A program made the position numbers and the translations under genes. Below, in pieces: positions 7,139 to 15,546 of a stretch of DNA of 64,000 nucleotides. Positions within the stretch are counted from its first letter, which is position 1. Each line of letters starts with the position of its first letter. The notes beneath the pieces are model-generated. The model was not told where the DNA came from and made no database searches. It was given only the letters and a program-made list of their open reading frames with translations. This stretch comes from Isosphaeraceae bacterium (GTDB lineage: Bacteria > Planctomycetota > Planctomycetia > Isosphaerales > Isosphaeraceae), in the NCBI GenBank assembly GCA_021324445.1, contig JAJPJC010000450.1:1-64000 (forward strand). The letters are read 5' to 3'.

Positions 7139-9163
7139 TCACAGGCCGCCCCGAGGTTTCGCAGAGTTCGCCGCGGGCTCGGCGCGATTGCCGCCGGCGA
7201 ACCGGCGCAGGGCCTGGATCGCACTCTGGCTCGCTCGCACCGTCGCCGGGCGGAGCTCGGACCCTTCGATCGGAGGGCTGCCGACGGGCACGTCCAGGTC
7301 GACGTAGCCAATCATCATCTCCTCGAAGGTCTGCTCACCCCAGCGCACCAGCTTGGTCGGGTCGGGGTTGTACGGGTTGCTCGCCGAGTTGTCGAAGTGG
7401 GCCAGGCAGTCGATGCGGGTCCCCTTGGGCAAGACCATCGGCTCGGAGAGGACGTAATAGGTCTGCCACCCGAAGTCGTAGCTGGGTACCGAGAGGACCA
7501 CCTGCGGGGACTCACCGGGCCTGGTGATCGTATACTGAAAATCCTTACCTCGAAGATGCATGTGGGGCATGAAGCTCACCAGCCGCATGTCCCGGGGTAC
7601 GACCATCGACGAGGAGACCGCGACGTTGTCGCGGCCGGGGGGGATCATCAGGTCGGGGTTGGCGATCCCGATCGTGTAGGCTTGCCGGGTCGGCTGGGTC
7701 TTGGCGAAGATCAGGCCGACCTTGGATCGGTCGGTCCGCACGCGGCCAATGGGCGTGTAGTGGACCTGGAGGAGCAGCTCGGCCCCGGCCGGGATCTTCT
7801 TGGCCGTTCCCTCGGGGAGGACTGTGGGCAGGTCGCCGGGCGCATAGCCGCAGAAGTGTTCGCCCGGTCCGCGCCCGCGCCCGGGCCCGCGGCCGCGCGA
7901 CGGATCGAGGAGGAACACCACGATGTGATGGACGACCGCCGGGTCGCCCGGCCGGGCCTCCGCCGCCTGGACCCAGCGATCCTCCTTGAAGTGCGTCGGC
8001 ACGCGGAAGTAGGCGTAGGCCACGACCCCTTGAGCCGCGACGAAATACGGCTCGGGCATCTCGAAGACCACGTCGGGCTGGCCGATCGACCAGCCCTGCG
8101 GATAGGTCCTGGCCGGGGGCAAGTCCTTGGGATCACCCAGCGGCGTACCCTGGTCGACCCACGCCAGCAAGGTCGCCCGCTCCTTGGCCGAGAGGCTGCG
8201 GTCGTTGCGGAAATGCCCGTAGCGCGGGTCGGCATGCCAGGGGGGCATCCGCCGATCCTCCACGACCTCCCGGATCATCGCCGAATGCTTTCGCACATCA
8301 TCATACGTGAGGAGCGAGAACGGCCCGACCTGGCCAGGCCGGTGACAGGTCTGGCACTTCTCCTGGACGATGCGCGCCACATTGGCGGCGTAGGTGACCG
8401 AACCGACCTGGACCGGATGCTCCTGGTCGCGGGCGTCGATCGCGGCGCCGACCTCGGGCGCCAGCCCGCGGATCCGCGGCGCCTTGGCGGTATCCACCAG
8501 CGGGGGATCCACCCGGTCGAGCAAGCAGCCGGCCACGGCCGTGGCGGTCACCGGGATCGGCCGGTTGGCCATCAGGGCCTCCAGGGCGTCCTGGAGGTAG
8601 GCGTGGTCGGGCTTGTCCTTGATCTTGCCCTGGGCGTATTGATCGTCGATCGCGCCCCGGTAGCGGATCCGGCCGAAGCCGTCCAGCAGGAGGACCTCGC
8701 AGGTCCGTTCCACCAGCACCGAGTCGCTGACCTTGTTTTGCAGGTCCTTGAGGACGGGGAAATCGATCCCGGACTCCTTGACGAACTTGGCCACGTCCGC
8801 GGGCGTCTCGTGGGCGTTGGAGTTGATCCCCAGGAAGACGACGCCCTTGGCGTGATAGGCGCGATTCAGCTCGATCAGCCGCGGGACGTACAGGTTGCCC
8901 ACCGGGCAGTCGGTGCCCAGGAAGACCAGCACGATCGCCTTCTTGCCGATGAAGCTGTAGAGGGAGATCGACCGCCCCGAGGCCGCGTCCTTGAGTGTGA
9001 AATCCGCGACCCGCTGATCGATGCCCCGGTTCAGCGGCAAGCCGGACTGCGCGTCGGCCGGCCCACCCCGGGCCGCGCCGGCCGTCGCCATGAGGATGCT
9101 GAGCATCATTGCAACGGCCGGCAAGGCCGTCGCCCTTGGGCTGGGGAGACTCGGACGGAACAT
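7139..9163 (-). CDS. Secreted redoxin / heme c / copper type II monooxygenase-like fusion
   Basis: A 674-residue exported protein. After a signal peptide (residues 1-32) comes a thioredoxin-fold redoxin domain (about 45-200) with a single Cys at 86 in GTDCPVGN. A CQTCH motif at 270-274, followed by GPFSLLTYDDVRKH and later RMPPWHADP, is a heme c site of the planctomycete cytochrome type. The C-terminal half resembles peptidylglycine/dopamine monooxygenases, with candidate copper ligands His412-His413 (VVHHIVVF), a QVHYTP segment and His534/His536 (PHMHLRGKDF). The order suggests electron transfer from heme to a copper oxygenase site, but the substrate is unknown. I chose ATG 9163 because AAGGAGAAGG precedes it; the frame is open to 9229. 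The YHS gene follows 12 bases downstream. Confidence 0.82.
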   Translation of the reverse strand: MFRPSLPSPRATALPAVAMMLSILMATAGAARGGPADAQSGLPLNRGIDQRVADFTLKDAASGRSISLYSFIGKKAIVLVFLGTDCPVGNLYVPRLIELNRAYHAKGVVFLGINSNAHETPADVAKFVKESGIDFPVLKDLQNKVSDSVLVERTCEVLLLDGFGRIRYRGAIDDQYAQGKIKDKPDHAYLQDALEALMANRPIPVTATAVAGCLLDRVDPPLVDTAKAPRIRGLAPEVGAAIDARDQEHPVQVGSVTYAANVARIVQEKCQTCHRPGQVGPFSLLTYDDVRKHSAMIREVVEDRRMPPWHADPRYGHFRNDRSLSAKERATLLAWVDQGTPLGDPKDLPPARTYPQGWSIGQPDVVFEMPEPYFVAAQGVVAYAYFRVPTHFKEDRWVQAAEARPGDPAVVHHIVVFLLDPSRGRGPGRGRGPGEHFCGYAPGDLPTVLPEGTAKKIPAGAELLLQVHYTPIGRVRTDRSKVGLIFAKTQPTRQAYTIGIANPDLMIPPGRDNVAVSSSMVVPRDMRLVSFMPHMHLRGKDFQYTITRPGESPQVVLSVPSYDFGWQTYYVLSEPMVLPKGTRIDCLAHFDNSASNPYNPDPTKLVRWGEQTFEEMMIGYVDLDVPVGSPPIEGSELRPATVRASQSAIQALRRFAGGNRAEPAANSAKPRGGL

Positions 9164-9468
9164 GCCTTCTCCTTGGGATGAGCCTGGGCGAGGCCGCGGC
9201 CTGGCAGACCGGAGCGCCTGCCCCACCACACCGTGTTGTTCTTCTCATCGTAAGCCCGGCCGCCGCCACCGGCAAGCCGAGACCAACCATGGATGAGCAA
9301 GTTGACGTGTGGGGCAGCCGCCCTCGGCCGCCTCAGGTGCGCAGAACGATCTGGCGGAACGGGCGGGGTCAAGATAAACTTGAGTTGAAGTGATCGGGGC
9401 GCCGGCATCCCTGAGCCCGCGCCGCGATCGATCTCGACGGACCAAGAGCAGACGAGACGGGGTTCACC
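9164..9468. other. Divergent intergenic region
   Basis: This gap separates the minus-strand redoxin fusion from the plus-strand lipoyl-like gene and must hold both promoters. Frames crossing it have no family similarity. I see no strong hairpin or repeat. Confidence 0.5.
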
Positions 9469-9783
9469 ATGCGTTTGGAGGCAGTCATTCTGCCCGACCT
9501 GGGGACCGGTCCGCACGTACAAATTGTCGTCAGTCACTGGTTTGCGGCGTGTGGGGAGCGTGTCTGGGAAGGGGAGCGGCTGGTGGAAGTGCTGGCCGGT
9601 CCCGCGACCTTCGATGTCTCCTCGCCCGTGACCGGACACCTGGCCGAGATCCGGGGTCGGGAGGACGATCGCGTCGCGGCGGGGTGTGTGCTCGGACTGG
9701 TCGCGGCGACCGAGGAGGACGCCGGCGCGGCCGGAGCCGGGGGCGATCCCGACGGCGAGAGCGACGGCCGGGATGGTCCCTGA
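9469..9783 (+). CDS. Lipoyl/biotinyl-like domain protein lacking the modified lysine
   Basis: A 104-residue protein whose first 80 residues follow the lipoyl-domain pattern of 2-oxoacid dehydrogenase E2 subunits: LPDLGTGPHVQIVVSHWFAA, a GERVWEGERLVEV hairpin, then ATFDVSSPVTGHLAEI. In active domains the turn reads (T)DKAT; here it is AGPAT, with Pro45 where the lipoylated lysine should be. The tail is Ala/Gly/Asp-rich and disordered. The fold is probably kept without covalent lipoylation, perhaps as a structural or regulatory partner. A Nudix gene follows 32 bases downstream on the same strand. Confidence 0.7.
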   Translation: MRLEAVILPDLGTGPHVQIVVSHWFAACGERVWEGERLVEVLAGPATFDVSSPVTGHLAEIRGREDDRVAAGCVLGLVAATEEDAGAAGAGGDPDGESDGRDGP

Positions 9784-9815
9784 GGTGACGACCCGCAGCC
9801 CGGTCGACGCACGAC

Positions 9816-10274
9816 ATGACCACGACGTACGAGCGATCCGCCGGCGTGATCCCTTACCGCTGGGGAGCCGATCAGGCGCCGTTGTACCTGGTCCTCCATT
9901 CGGCCACGGTCCGGAACCCGCGCGCCAAGTGGGAATTCCCCAAGGGCGGGGTCGAGCCGGGCGAGTCGATCCCCCAGGCCGCCGCCCGTGAGTTCCACGA
10001 GGAAACTGCCCTGGTCGACTGGTCCTTCCGCGACGGCTTCCAGCGCAGCCTCTCCTACACCTACATCCGCCGGGGACAGAAAGTCGTCAAGACCGTGACC
10101 TATTACCTGGTTGAGGTCAAGGATCCGACTCCGCTGCGCCCCTCGCCCGAGCACATGAACGACCCATTCGGGCACTGGTACCGCTGGGGCACCTTCGCGG
10201 AAATCAGCACGCTGCTCTATCACACCAAGATCCGCCAGGTCCTCGCGGAAGCCGACGCCTTCCTCCGGCTGTGA
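9816..10274 (+). CDS. Nudix hydrolase, Ap4A-hydrolase-like
   Basis: A 152-residue Nudix enzyme that would cleave a nucleoside diphosphate linked to another moiety. The Nudix box starts at Gly44 (GGVEPGE, then REFHEET at 58-64), providing the metal-binding glutamates. The usual Gly after EExx is Ala65. The N-terminus (RSAGVIPYR) and the GxWEFPKGGVE segment resemble asymmetrical bis(5'-nucleosyl)-tetraphosphatases, so alarmone or cap cleavage is possible, but substrate assignment from sequence is weak. The protein is cytosolic. No clear ribosome-binding site is visible before ATG 9816, which suggests coupling to the upstream gene. Confidence 0.82.
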   Translation: MTTTYERSAGVIPYRWGADQAPLYLVLHSATVRNPRAKWEFPKGGVEPGESIPQAAAREFHEETALVDWSFRDGFQRSLSYTYIRRGQKVVKTVTYYLVEVKDPTPLRPSPEHMNDPFGHWYRWGTFAEISTLLYHTKIRQVLAEADAFLRL

Positions 10275-10382
10275 CGATCGCATCACCAAGGGCATGGGCT
10301 CGGTCCGCCGCCGCGCGATTTCCTGTCTCCGACCGGCGCCGTTTCCCGTTCCTTAAGTGAAGTTGCACGCCGGGCGATTCCT

Positions 10383-10399
10383 CGATAGTGTCACTATCG
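10383..10399. promoter_or_regulatory. Perfect inverted repeat upstream of the ECF sigma gene
   Basis: Two perfect 8-base arms (CGATAGTG and CACTATCG) are separated by one base and end 37 bases before the sigma-factor ATG. A TTGCAC that could act as a -35 box lies at 10363-10368, so the repeat would overlap the -10 region. Position and symmetry suggest a dimeric repressor operator. Confidence 0.4.
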
Positions 10400-10436
10400 G
10401 GTGATCGGCTCCCAACGTTTGATCCCCGAGGCTGTG

Positions 10437-11075
10437 ATGAGCGTCGACGACCTGGATGAGTTGATCGAGCGGATGAACGCGGGGGATCTCTCGGCCGCGG
10501 AGCAGGCCTTCCTGGCCTACGAGCCCTACCTGCGGATGGCCGTGCGCCGCCAGTTGAGTGGGCGGCTGCGGTCGAAGCTCGACACCATGGACATCGTCCA
10601 ATCGGTCTGGGCGGACGTACTCACCGGCTTCCGCCAGGCGGGATGGCGGTTCACCGACCGCTCCCACCTCCGCGCCTTTCTGATCAAGGTGGCCCGCAAT
10701 CGACTCATCGACCGCCGCCGGCAACATCATCGCGCCCTGGAGCAGGAGCAGGCGCTGTCCCAGACGGCATCCGACGAATTGCCGCAGACCCACGAGCCGC
10801 GTCCCAGCGAGATCGCCCAGGAGAATGAGTTGTGGAAGCGGATGTGGGAACAATGCCCCCCCGCCCACCGCGAAATCCTGGTCCTGAAGCGACAGGGCCT
10901 GCTCCTCTCGGAGATCGCGGCCCGAACCGGCCTGCACGAGGGGAGCATCCGCCGGATCCTCTACGACCTGGCACGACGGCTGGCGGTCCCCCGCAGGATG
11001 AACACCGTCTCGGGCGGCCCGGCCCAGGGATCAGCGTCCGCCCCGGACGACGAGTCAGCCCCCTCCACAGGATAG
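10437..11075 (+). CDS. ECF-type sigma-70 family RNA polymerase sigma factor
   Basis: A 212-residue two-domain sigma factor. Region 2 spans about residues 15-90 (LRMAVRRQLSGRL, LDTMDIVQSVWADVL, SHLRAFLIKVARNRLIDRRR). Region 4 spans about 130-180, with the helix-turn-helix ILVLKRQGLLLSEIAARTG followed by SIRRILYDLARRL. The tail is low-complexity. It belongs to the planctomycete-expanded ECF groups and has no adjacent anti-sigma gene. ATG 10437 is preferred over an in-frame GTG at 10401, because that GTG sits directly against the inverted repeat. Confidence 0.85.
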   Translation: MSVDDLDELIERMNAGDLSAAEQAFLAYEPYLRMAVRRQLSGRLRSKLDTMDIVQSVWADVLTGFRQAGWRFTDRSHLRAFLIKVARNRLIDRRRQHHRALEQEQALSQTASDELPQTHEPRPSEIAQENELWKRMWEQCPPAHREILVLKRQGLLLSEIAARTGLHEGSIRRILYDLARRLAVPRRMNTVSGGPAQGSASAPDDESAPSTG

Positions 11076-11119
11076 GCTGGTTCCTCTCTCCGCCTCATGA
11101 GGTGGAGCGGCGCGGTGGG

Positions 11120-11271
11120 CTGTGACCATGCACGTCAGTGCCTGGTTCGGACGGGACGACCGTCCCCCAACCTCGGGCGTCAGCCCGATCCTCGTGAGCC
11201 AGTGGATCGCACTGACGTGCGTGGCTGGAGGTTCCCCGTGCGAACCACGGGCTGACGCCCGTGGTCACACC
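11120..11271 (+). repeat. 150-bp fold-back repeat, copy A
   Basis: This element begins and ends with GTGACCA/TGGTCAC-type termini. Its two halves are imperfect inverted copies of each other, sharing a TGGTTCGxACGGG core. The reverse complement of 16624-16775 aligns with it over its whole length. With the surrounding bases it fills the gap 11076-11461, in which I see no gene. Confidence 0.75.
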
Positions 11272-11461
11272 GCGCGCGGCGCTCCCGAAAGCCCAGAGAA
11301 CCACGGCCGCAACAGACTCTCCGAGCACGTCCCCTCTCCGGCGCCGCGGCCGCGAAGCCGGCGAAGACCGCGCACGCTCTCTCGGGCGAATTGCGTTGGA
11401 TCAAGTGGGGCGCCCCCCGTCACTTCGAGACGAGTTCATCACAGACTCTGGAGCGAAGCCC

Positions 11462-12274
11462 ATGCAACTTCCAACGAACATCCTGCGCGCGCTGCTCCCT
11501 GGCCGGGGCGATCCCCGTGCCGGCCGGCGCCGCCGATCCAGGCGGGTCGTCCTCTCCTGCGAAAACCTCGAAGGGCGCGTGACCCCCGCCCACGCGGGGC
11601 TGGCGCATCATGCCGTCACGCATCTGCACGCCGCCGCCCAGCATGCTCACCACTCGACCGCAACCTCGACCAGCGCGACGACCGCGACGAGTCGTGCGAC
11701 CACCGGCTCGGGCAGTTCGACCAGCTCATCGAGTGATTCCAGCGGCTCGACCAGTGATTCCAGTGGCTCGACCAGCTCGACCAGCAGCTCGTCGAATTCG
11801 ACATTGTCCAGCGCCTTGCAGACCCTCCACAACGACATCCAGACGATCGAGCTGGCCTCGGATACGACCGTGGGGGAGTTGACCGCGATCCGCGTCGCCT
11901 TCCAGGCGCTCTCCAACGATGGCCTCTCGCCCAGCAGCCAATCGGCGTTGCGGTCGTTCGAGAATAGCCTGGTGACGGCCTACGCCTCGGGGACGACCCT
12001 GGCCGGCGACGCGACGCTGCTCAGTCAATTCGAGGGCTTGTACACCAGCTCGCCCACGACCCAGGAGACCACCGACCTGACCAACGCCTACAACGCGCTG
12101 GCGGCGGCCGTGACCTCCTCGAACATCACCTCCGCCGACCTCACGACGATCAACGCGGACTGGGCCGCCGTCCTGGCCGCCGAGGGGAGCACCAGCACGG
12201 CGACCTATCCGTACTTCGACCTGCTCACCGCTCAGGTGGGCCAGGGCGGTGGCTACGGCGGGGGCGGGTGCTAA
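11462..12274 (+). CDS. Ser/Thr-rich secreted protein with planctomycete LExR N-terminal motif
   Basis: A 270-residue protein. The Arg-rich start is followed by CENLEGRVTPAHAG, matching the LExLExR motif found near the N-terminus of many planctomycete extracellular proteins. Next comes a His-rich patch and a Ser/Thr low-complexity segment (about residues 60-115), then a helical domain (LQTLHNDIQTIELASDTT to the C-terminus) and a Gly/Tyr tail ending in GGGYGGGGC. The helical part has repeated T-x2-L-x2-I patterns, but I know no named family. It probably lies outside the cytoplasmic membrane. A second protein with the same N-terminal motif is at 35241-36521. Confidence 0.7.
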   Translation: MQLPTNILRALLPGRGDPRAGRRRRSRRVVLSCENLEGRVTPAHAGLAHHAVTHLHAAAQHAHHSTATSTSATTATSRATTGSGSSTSSSSDSSGSTSDSSGSTSSTSSSSNSTLSSALQTLHNDIQTIELASDTTVGELTAIRVAFQALSNDGLSPSSQSALRSFENSLVTAYASGTTLAGDATLLSQFEGLYTSSPTTQETTDLTNAYNALAAAVTSSNITSADLTTINADWAAVLAAEGSTSTATYPYFDLLTAQVGQGGGYGGGGC

Positions 12275-12304
12275 GCGCGTTCGGAACGAAGGAGGGCCCG
12301 GGCC

Positions 12305-12336
12305 CTGGGGTCCTCGCCCGCGGGCGAGGACCCCAG
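12305..12336. terminator. 32-bp perfect palindrome after the Ser-rich gene
   Basis: Two perfect 16-base arms meet without a loop and lie 30 bases after the stop codon at 12274. The GC-rich hairpin fits transcription termination, although no T-tract follows. It could also be a degenerate intergenic repeat. Confidence 0.5.
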
Positions 12337-12491
12337 CCAGGCCCGCCGGATGAGGTGCCACCGGTTGGCCGATCTCGTTATGATGGGATGCGGGATCCGG
12401 TATCGGTTCGGCAAGACGTCCGCCGGGAATTCGGGAAAGGCGCGGTCTCGTCGACTCGACACGTAGGGCCGGATCCCCGGAGGGGAGCACC

Positions 12492-13193
12492 ATGCCCACG
12501 GAGGTTGAGACGACGACGCCGCGACCGCATCCGCATCCGGGATGCTTCCTGGTCCTGGACGGTCCGGACGGGGGCGGCAAGACCACGCAGGCGGCTCGGA
12601 TGGCCGACTGGCTCCGCGCGCGGGGGCTGGACGTGGTGACCTGTCGCGACCCGGGGGGCACGGCGCTGGGGAACCGGCTGCGCAGCATCCTGATGGATCG
12701 GGATTCGATCGCCATCGCGCTGGGCGCCGAGATGCTGCTGTTCATGGCCAGCCGCGCGCAGATGATCGAGGAGGTCATCCGGCCGGCGCTGGAAGCCGGC
12801 CGGGTCGTGGTCTGCGACCGCTTCACCCTGGCGACGATCGTCTACCAGGGGTATGCCGGCGGATTGGACCCGGCGGCGATCGCACGGGTGGCTGCGGTGG
12901 CCACGGGCGGGTTGTTGCCCGATCTGACGATCATTCTGGACGTCGCTCCCGAGATCGCCCGTGCTCGAGTCGGCACGGCACGGGACCGGATCGAGGACCG
13001 GCCGGCGAGCTATCACGATCAGGTTCGCCGCGGCTATCGGGAAGCCGCGCGCGGCGGCCCCGGGCGCGGCGACGCCCCACCGTTCTATCCGGCCCCGGTG
13101 GTCCTGATCGATGCCTCGGCGGACTCCGACACGGTCTTCCAGCAAATCCAGAGCGAGGTGGGACGTGTCCTGGCACTCGATCCGCGGCCATGA
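12492..13193 (+). CDS. tmk: Thymidylate kinase
   Basis: Phosphorylates dTMP to dTDP for DNA synthesis. The 233-residue protein has the P-loop GPDGGGKTT at residues 24-32, the substrate-binding CDRF motif, the VYQGYAGGL segment and a C-terminal lid region (TARDRIEDRP). About 17 extra residues precede the P-loop strand. A GGAGGGGAG ribosome-binding site sits just before ATG 12492. The holB start lies inside its 3' end, a pairing of tmk with holB that is common in bacteria. Confidence 0.92.
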   Translation: MPTEVETTTPRPHPHPGCFLVLDGPDGGGKTTQAARMADWLRARGLDVVTCRDPGGTALGNRLRSILMDRDSIAIALGAEMLLFMASRAQMIEEVIRPALEAGRVVVCDRFTLATIVYQGYAGGLDPAAIARVAAVATGGLLPDLTIILDVAPEIARARVGTARDRIEDRPASYHDQVRRGYREAARGGPGRGDAPPFYPAPVVLIDASADSDTVFQQIQSEVGRVLALDPRP

Positions 13194-14211
13194 CCGGGTG
13201 GTGGAGGAACTGCGGCGGACGCTCCAGCAGGGGCGCTTCCCGCACGCCCTGCTGTTCGTCGGTCCTGAGGGGATCGGCAAGCGCCGCTTCGCGCGCACGC
13301 TGGCCCAGGCCCTGCTCTGCGAGACCCGCGCCGTCGCGGAGCTCGACCCCTGCGAAGCCTGCCCGGGCTGCCTTCAGGTCGAGGCCGGGACCCATCCCGA
13401 TTTCCTCGAGGCCGCCCGCCCGGAGGACAAGCACGAGCTGCCGATCCGCGTGATCCGCGAGCTCTGCGACCAGTTCGGGCTCAAGCCGGCGCGGGGTCTG
13501 CGCAAGGTCGCGGTGGTGGATGACGCCGACGACCTGAACGACGAGGCGGCCAACGCCTTCTTGAAGACCCTGGAGGAACCGCCCCCCGGGGCCGTGCTGA
13601 TCCTGGTCGGCACCTCGGCCGACGTGCAGCTCCCCACGATCGTCTCGCGGTGCCAGGTCGTGCGCTTCGACCCCTTGCCCGAGGTGGATGTCGCCGCCCT
13701 GCTCCAGGAGCAGGGCGCGGTGCCCGATGCGGCCGAGGCCGCCCGGCTGGCGGCACTGGCCGACGGCAGCCTCCGCCGGGCCCTGGGCCTGGCCGATCCC
13801 GATCTCCACGGCTTCCGCCGCTCGATGATCGACGAGCTGGCCGGCGATCCTGGCTTCGATCCCCCCCGTCTGGCCCATCGTCTGGGCGAGTATGTCAAGC
13901 AAGCCGGCAAGGAGACGGGCGACCAGCGCCGCCGCGCCAGCCTCCTGGTCGGCGAGCTGGCCCGCTTCTTCCGCGGCGTCCTCTGGCAGACCGCCGGCCT
14001 GGCTCCCTCCTGCCCTGACGTTCACGACCGCAACGCCGCCGCCGCCCTGGCCGGCCGCCTGGAGCCCGAGGATGTCTTCCTGCTGGCCGACCGCTGCCTC
14101 GAGGCCGACTATCACATCCGGCGCCGACTGGCTCTCAACCTGATCCTCGAATCCCTGCTCCACGACCTGGGTAAGGTCATCAATGCCCAAGGTCTCAATG
14201 CCCGTCGCTGA
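13165..14211 (+). CDS. holB: DNA polymerase III delta' subunit
   Basis: Clamp-loader subunit of 348 residues, acting with DnaX and HolA to load the sliding clamp. It shows a P-loop with Lys39 (GPEGIGKRR), a four-Cys zinc module (Cys in LLCETR, then CEACPGC), the Walker B-like VVDDADDLNDEAANAFLK and the sensor region LPTIVSRCQ. The start is GTG 13165, 29 bases inside tmk and preceded by GAGGTGG. The frame is open upstream, but those codons overlap tmk and show no HolB similarity. The pair is probably translationally coupled. Confidence 0.88.
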   Translation: MSWHSIRGHDRVVEELRRTLQQGRFPHALLFVGPEGIGKRRFARTLAQALLCETRAVAELDPCEACPGCLQVEAGTHPDFLEAARPEDKHELPIRVIRELCDQFGLKPARGLRKVAVVDDADDLNDEAANAFLKTLEEPPPGAVLILVGTSADVQLPTIVSRCQVVRFDPLPEVDVAALLQEQGAVPDAAEAARLAALADGSLRRALGLADPDLHGFRRSMIDELAGDPGFDPPRLAHRLGEYVKQAGKETGDQRRRASLLVGELARFFRGVLWQTAGLAPSCPDVHDRNAAAALAGRLEPEDVFLLADRCLEADYHIRRRLALNLILESLLHDLGKVINAQGLNARR

Positions 14212-14296
14212 GCAAGTGCCCTTTTCTCCTCAGTCCTCCCGAGCTATCATCCGGCCCCACGGACCAGGAGGAACCGGCGGCTCGGGAGACAGAGCA

Positions 14297-15433
14297 ATGA
14301 TGCAACCCCGGAGCGATGCGAGGGATGACACGAGGATGGGCTCAGGGCACTCCGCGGGCCCACCGACCGATCCGCCGCGGGTGGTGATCAAGCATCCGGC
14401 GTCTCGCCAGGGCCCGGCGGTGATCCACACCCGAAAGCTTGTCGACGATCCCGCTCGCCGCTGGATTGCCGAGAACTTGCTGGTCGGTGTCGCGCCGGAG
14501 AGTGTGCTGGAGACCATGAAGTCGGCCGGGTTCGCTCCCTACGAGGCCGTTCAGGAAATCCAGGCCGCCTTGCAGAGTCCCTACTTCCTGGCTTCGGAAC
14601 GCGTGAACAACCGGCTGCGCAAGCGCGACTGGGTGCTGGCGATTTACCGCAAGCTCAGCCGGTTGCACCCCCGGTCGGGCGAGATCCCACGGCGACACCG
14701 GCTCTCACGCGACGAGTTCCTCTCCGAGTATTACAGCGCCAACCGGCCGGTCATCATTACCGGCATGATGGAGGATTGGCCGGCCTTGCGCAAGTGGGAT
14801 CTCGACTACTTCGCAGCGCGGTTCGGCGATCGCGAAGTCCAGGTGCAGATGGGCCGCAATGCGAGCCCTCACTATGAGATCAACGCCGATCAATTCGTGT
14901 CGCGCATCCGCTTCGGCGACTTCCTCCAGCGGGTGCGCTCGGCCGGCGAGACCAACGACTTCTACCTGACGGCCCACAACGATTCCCACAACCGGACCGC
15001 CCTGGCCGAGCTGTGGGAGGACATCGTGCAGGTTCCCGAGTACCTCCGGCCCGACCAGCCGGGCGGCTTCTTCTGGATGGGCCCCCGCGGCACCATCACA
15101 CCGTTCCACCATGACCTGACCAACAACTTCATGGCCCAGGTGATCGGACGCAAGCGGCTCAAGATCGCGCCCTCGTGGGACATCTCCCTGATGCACAATT
15201 TTCACCATTGTTTCTCCCTGGTCGATGGTCGAGACCTGCCGGCCGCCCCCCAGCCGCCCTTCGAGCAGCCGCAGATCCTCGAGTGCACCCTCCACCCCGG
15301 CGAGATCCTGTTCCTCCCCGTCGGCTGCCTCCATTTCGTCGAGGGGCTGGATATCACCGTGACCGTCTCCTTCACCAACTTCGTCTTCGACAACGACTTT
15401 CACAGCTTCTACGCGAATTTCGGCCCGGTCTGA
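14297..15433 (+). CDS. JmjC/cupin_8-type oxygenase-like protein
   Basis: A 378-residue protein. The C-terminal 240 residues match cupin-like (JmjC-related) Fe(II)/2-oxoglutarate hydroxylases. They begin with NRPVIITGMMEDWPALRKWD, followed by an FWMGPRGTITPFHHD iron motif (His271, Asp273) and the distal GCLHFVEG with His346. The N-terminal 130 residues, with helix-rich segments such as RWIAENLLVGVAPESVLETM, may recognise a substrate. Relatives hydroxylate proteins or small molecules; the target is unknown. ATG 14297 follows a GGGAG site; a second ATG comes immediately after. The protein is cytosolic. Confidence 0.82.
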   Translation: MMQPRSDARDDTRMGSGHSAGPPTDPPRVVIKHPASRQGPAVIHTRKLVDDPARRWIAENLLVGVAPESVLETMKSAGFAPYEAVQEIQAALQSPYFLASERVNNRLRKRDWVLAIYRKLSRLHPRSGEIPRRHRLSRDEFLSEYYSANRPVIITGMMEDWPALRKWDLDYFAARFGDREVQVQMGRNASPHYEINADQFVSRIRFGDFLQRVRSAGETNDFYLTAHNDSHNRTALAELWEDIVQVPEYLRPDQPGGFFWMGPRGTITPFHHDLTNNFMAQVIGRKRLKIAPSWDISLMHNFHHCFSLVDGRDLPAAPQPPFEQPQILECTLHPGEILFLPVGCLHFVEGLDITVTVSFTNFVFDNDFHSFYANFGPV

Positions 15434-15440
15434 GGATGGA

Positions 15441-15502
15441 AGGGCGAGGCTCCTGCCGAGCCGCGCAGCGCGGAATCACCGGCTCGGCAGGAGCCTCGCC
15501 CT
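15441..15502. repeat. Fold-back repeat, perfect 22-bp arms
   Basis: Perfect 22-base inverted arms with an 18-base spacer lie seven bases after the cupin gene stop. It could terminate transcription, but sequence and placement match the fold-back repeat class seen across the window. Confidence 0.75.
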
Positions 15503-15546
15503 CCCGAAAAACCCCCTTCCGGAACCGACTCTGAATCCGCCCCTCG

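Noticed and set aside
9534-10295. Minus-strand frame opposite the lipoyl-like and Nudix genes
   Set aside because: The plus-strand genes carry clear domain motifs; the minus frame is a shadow.
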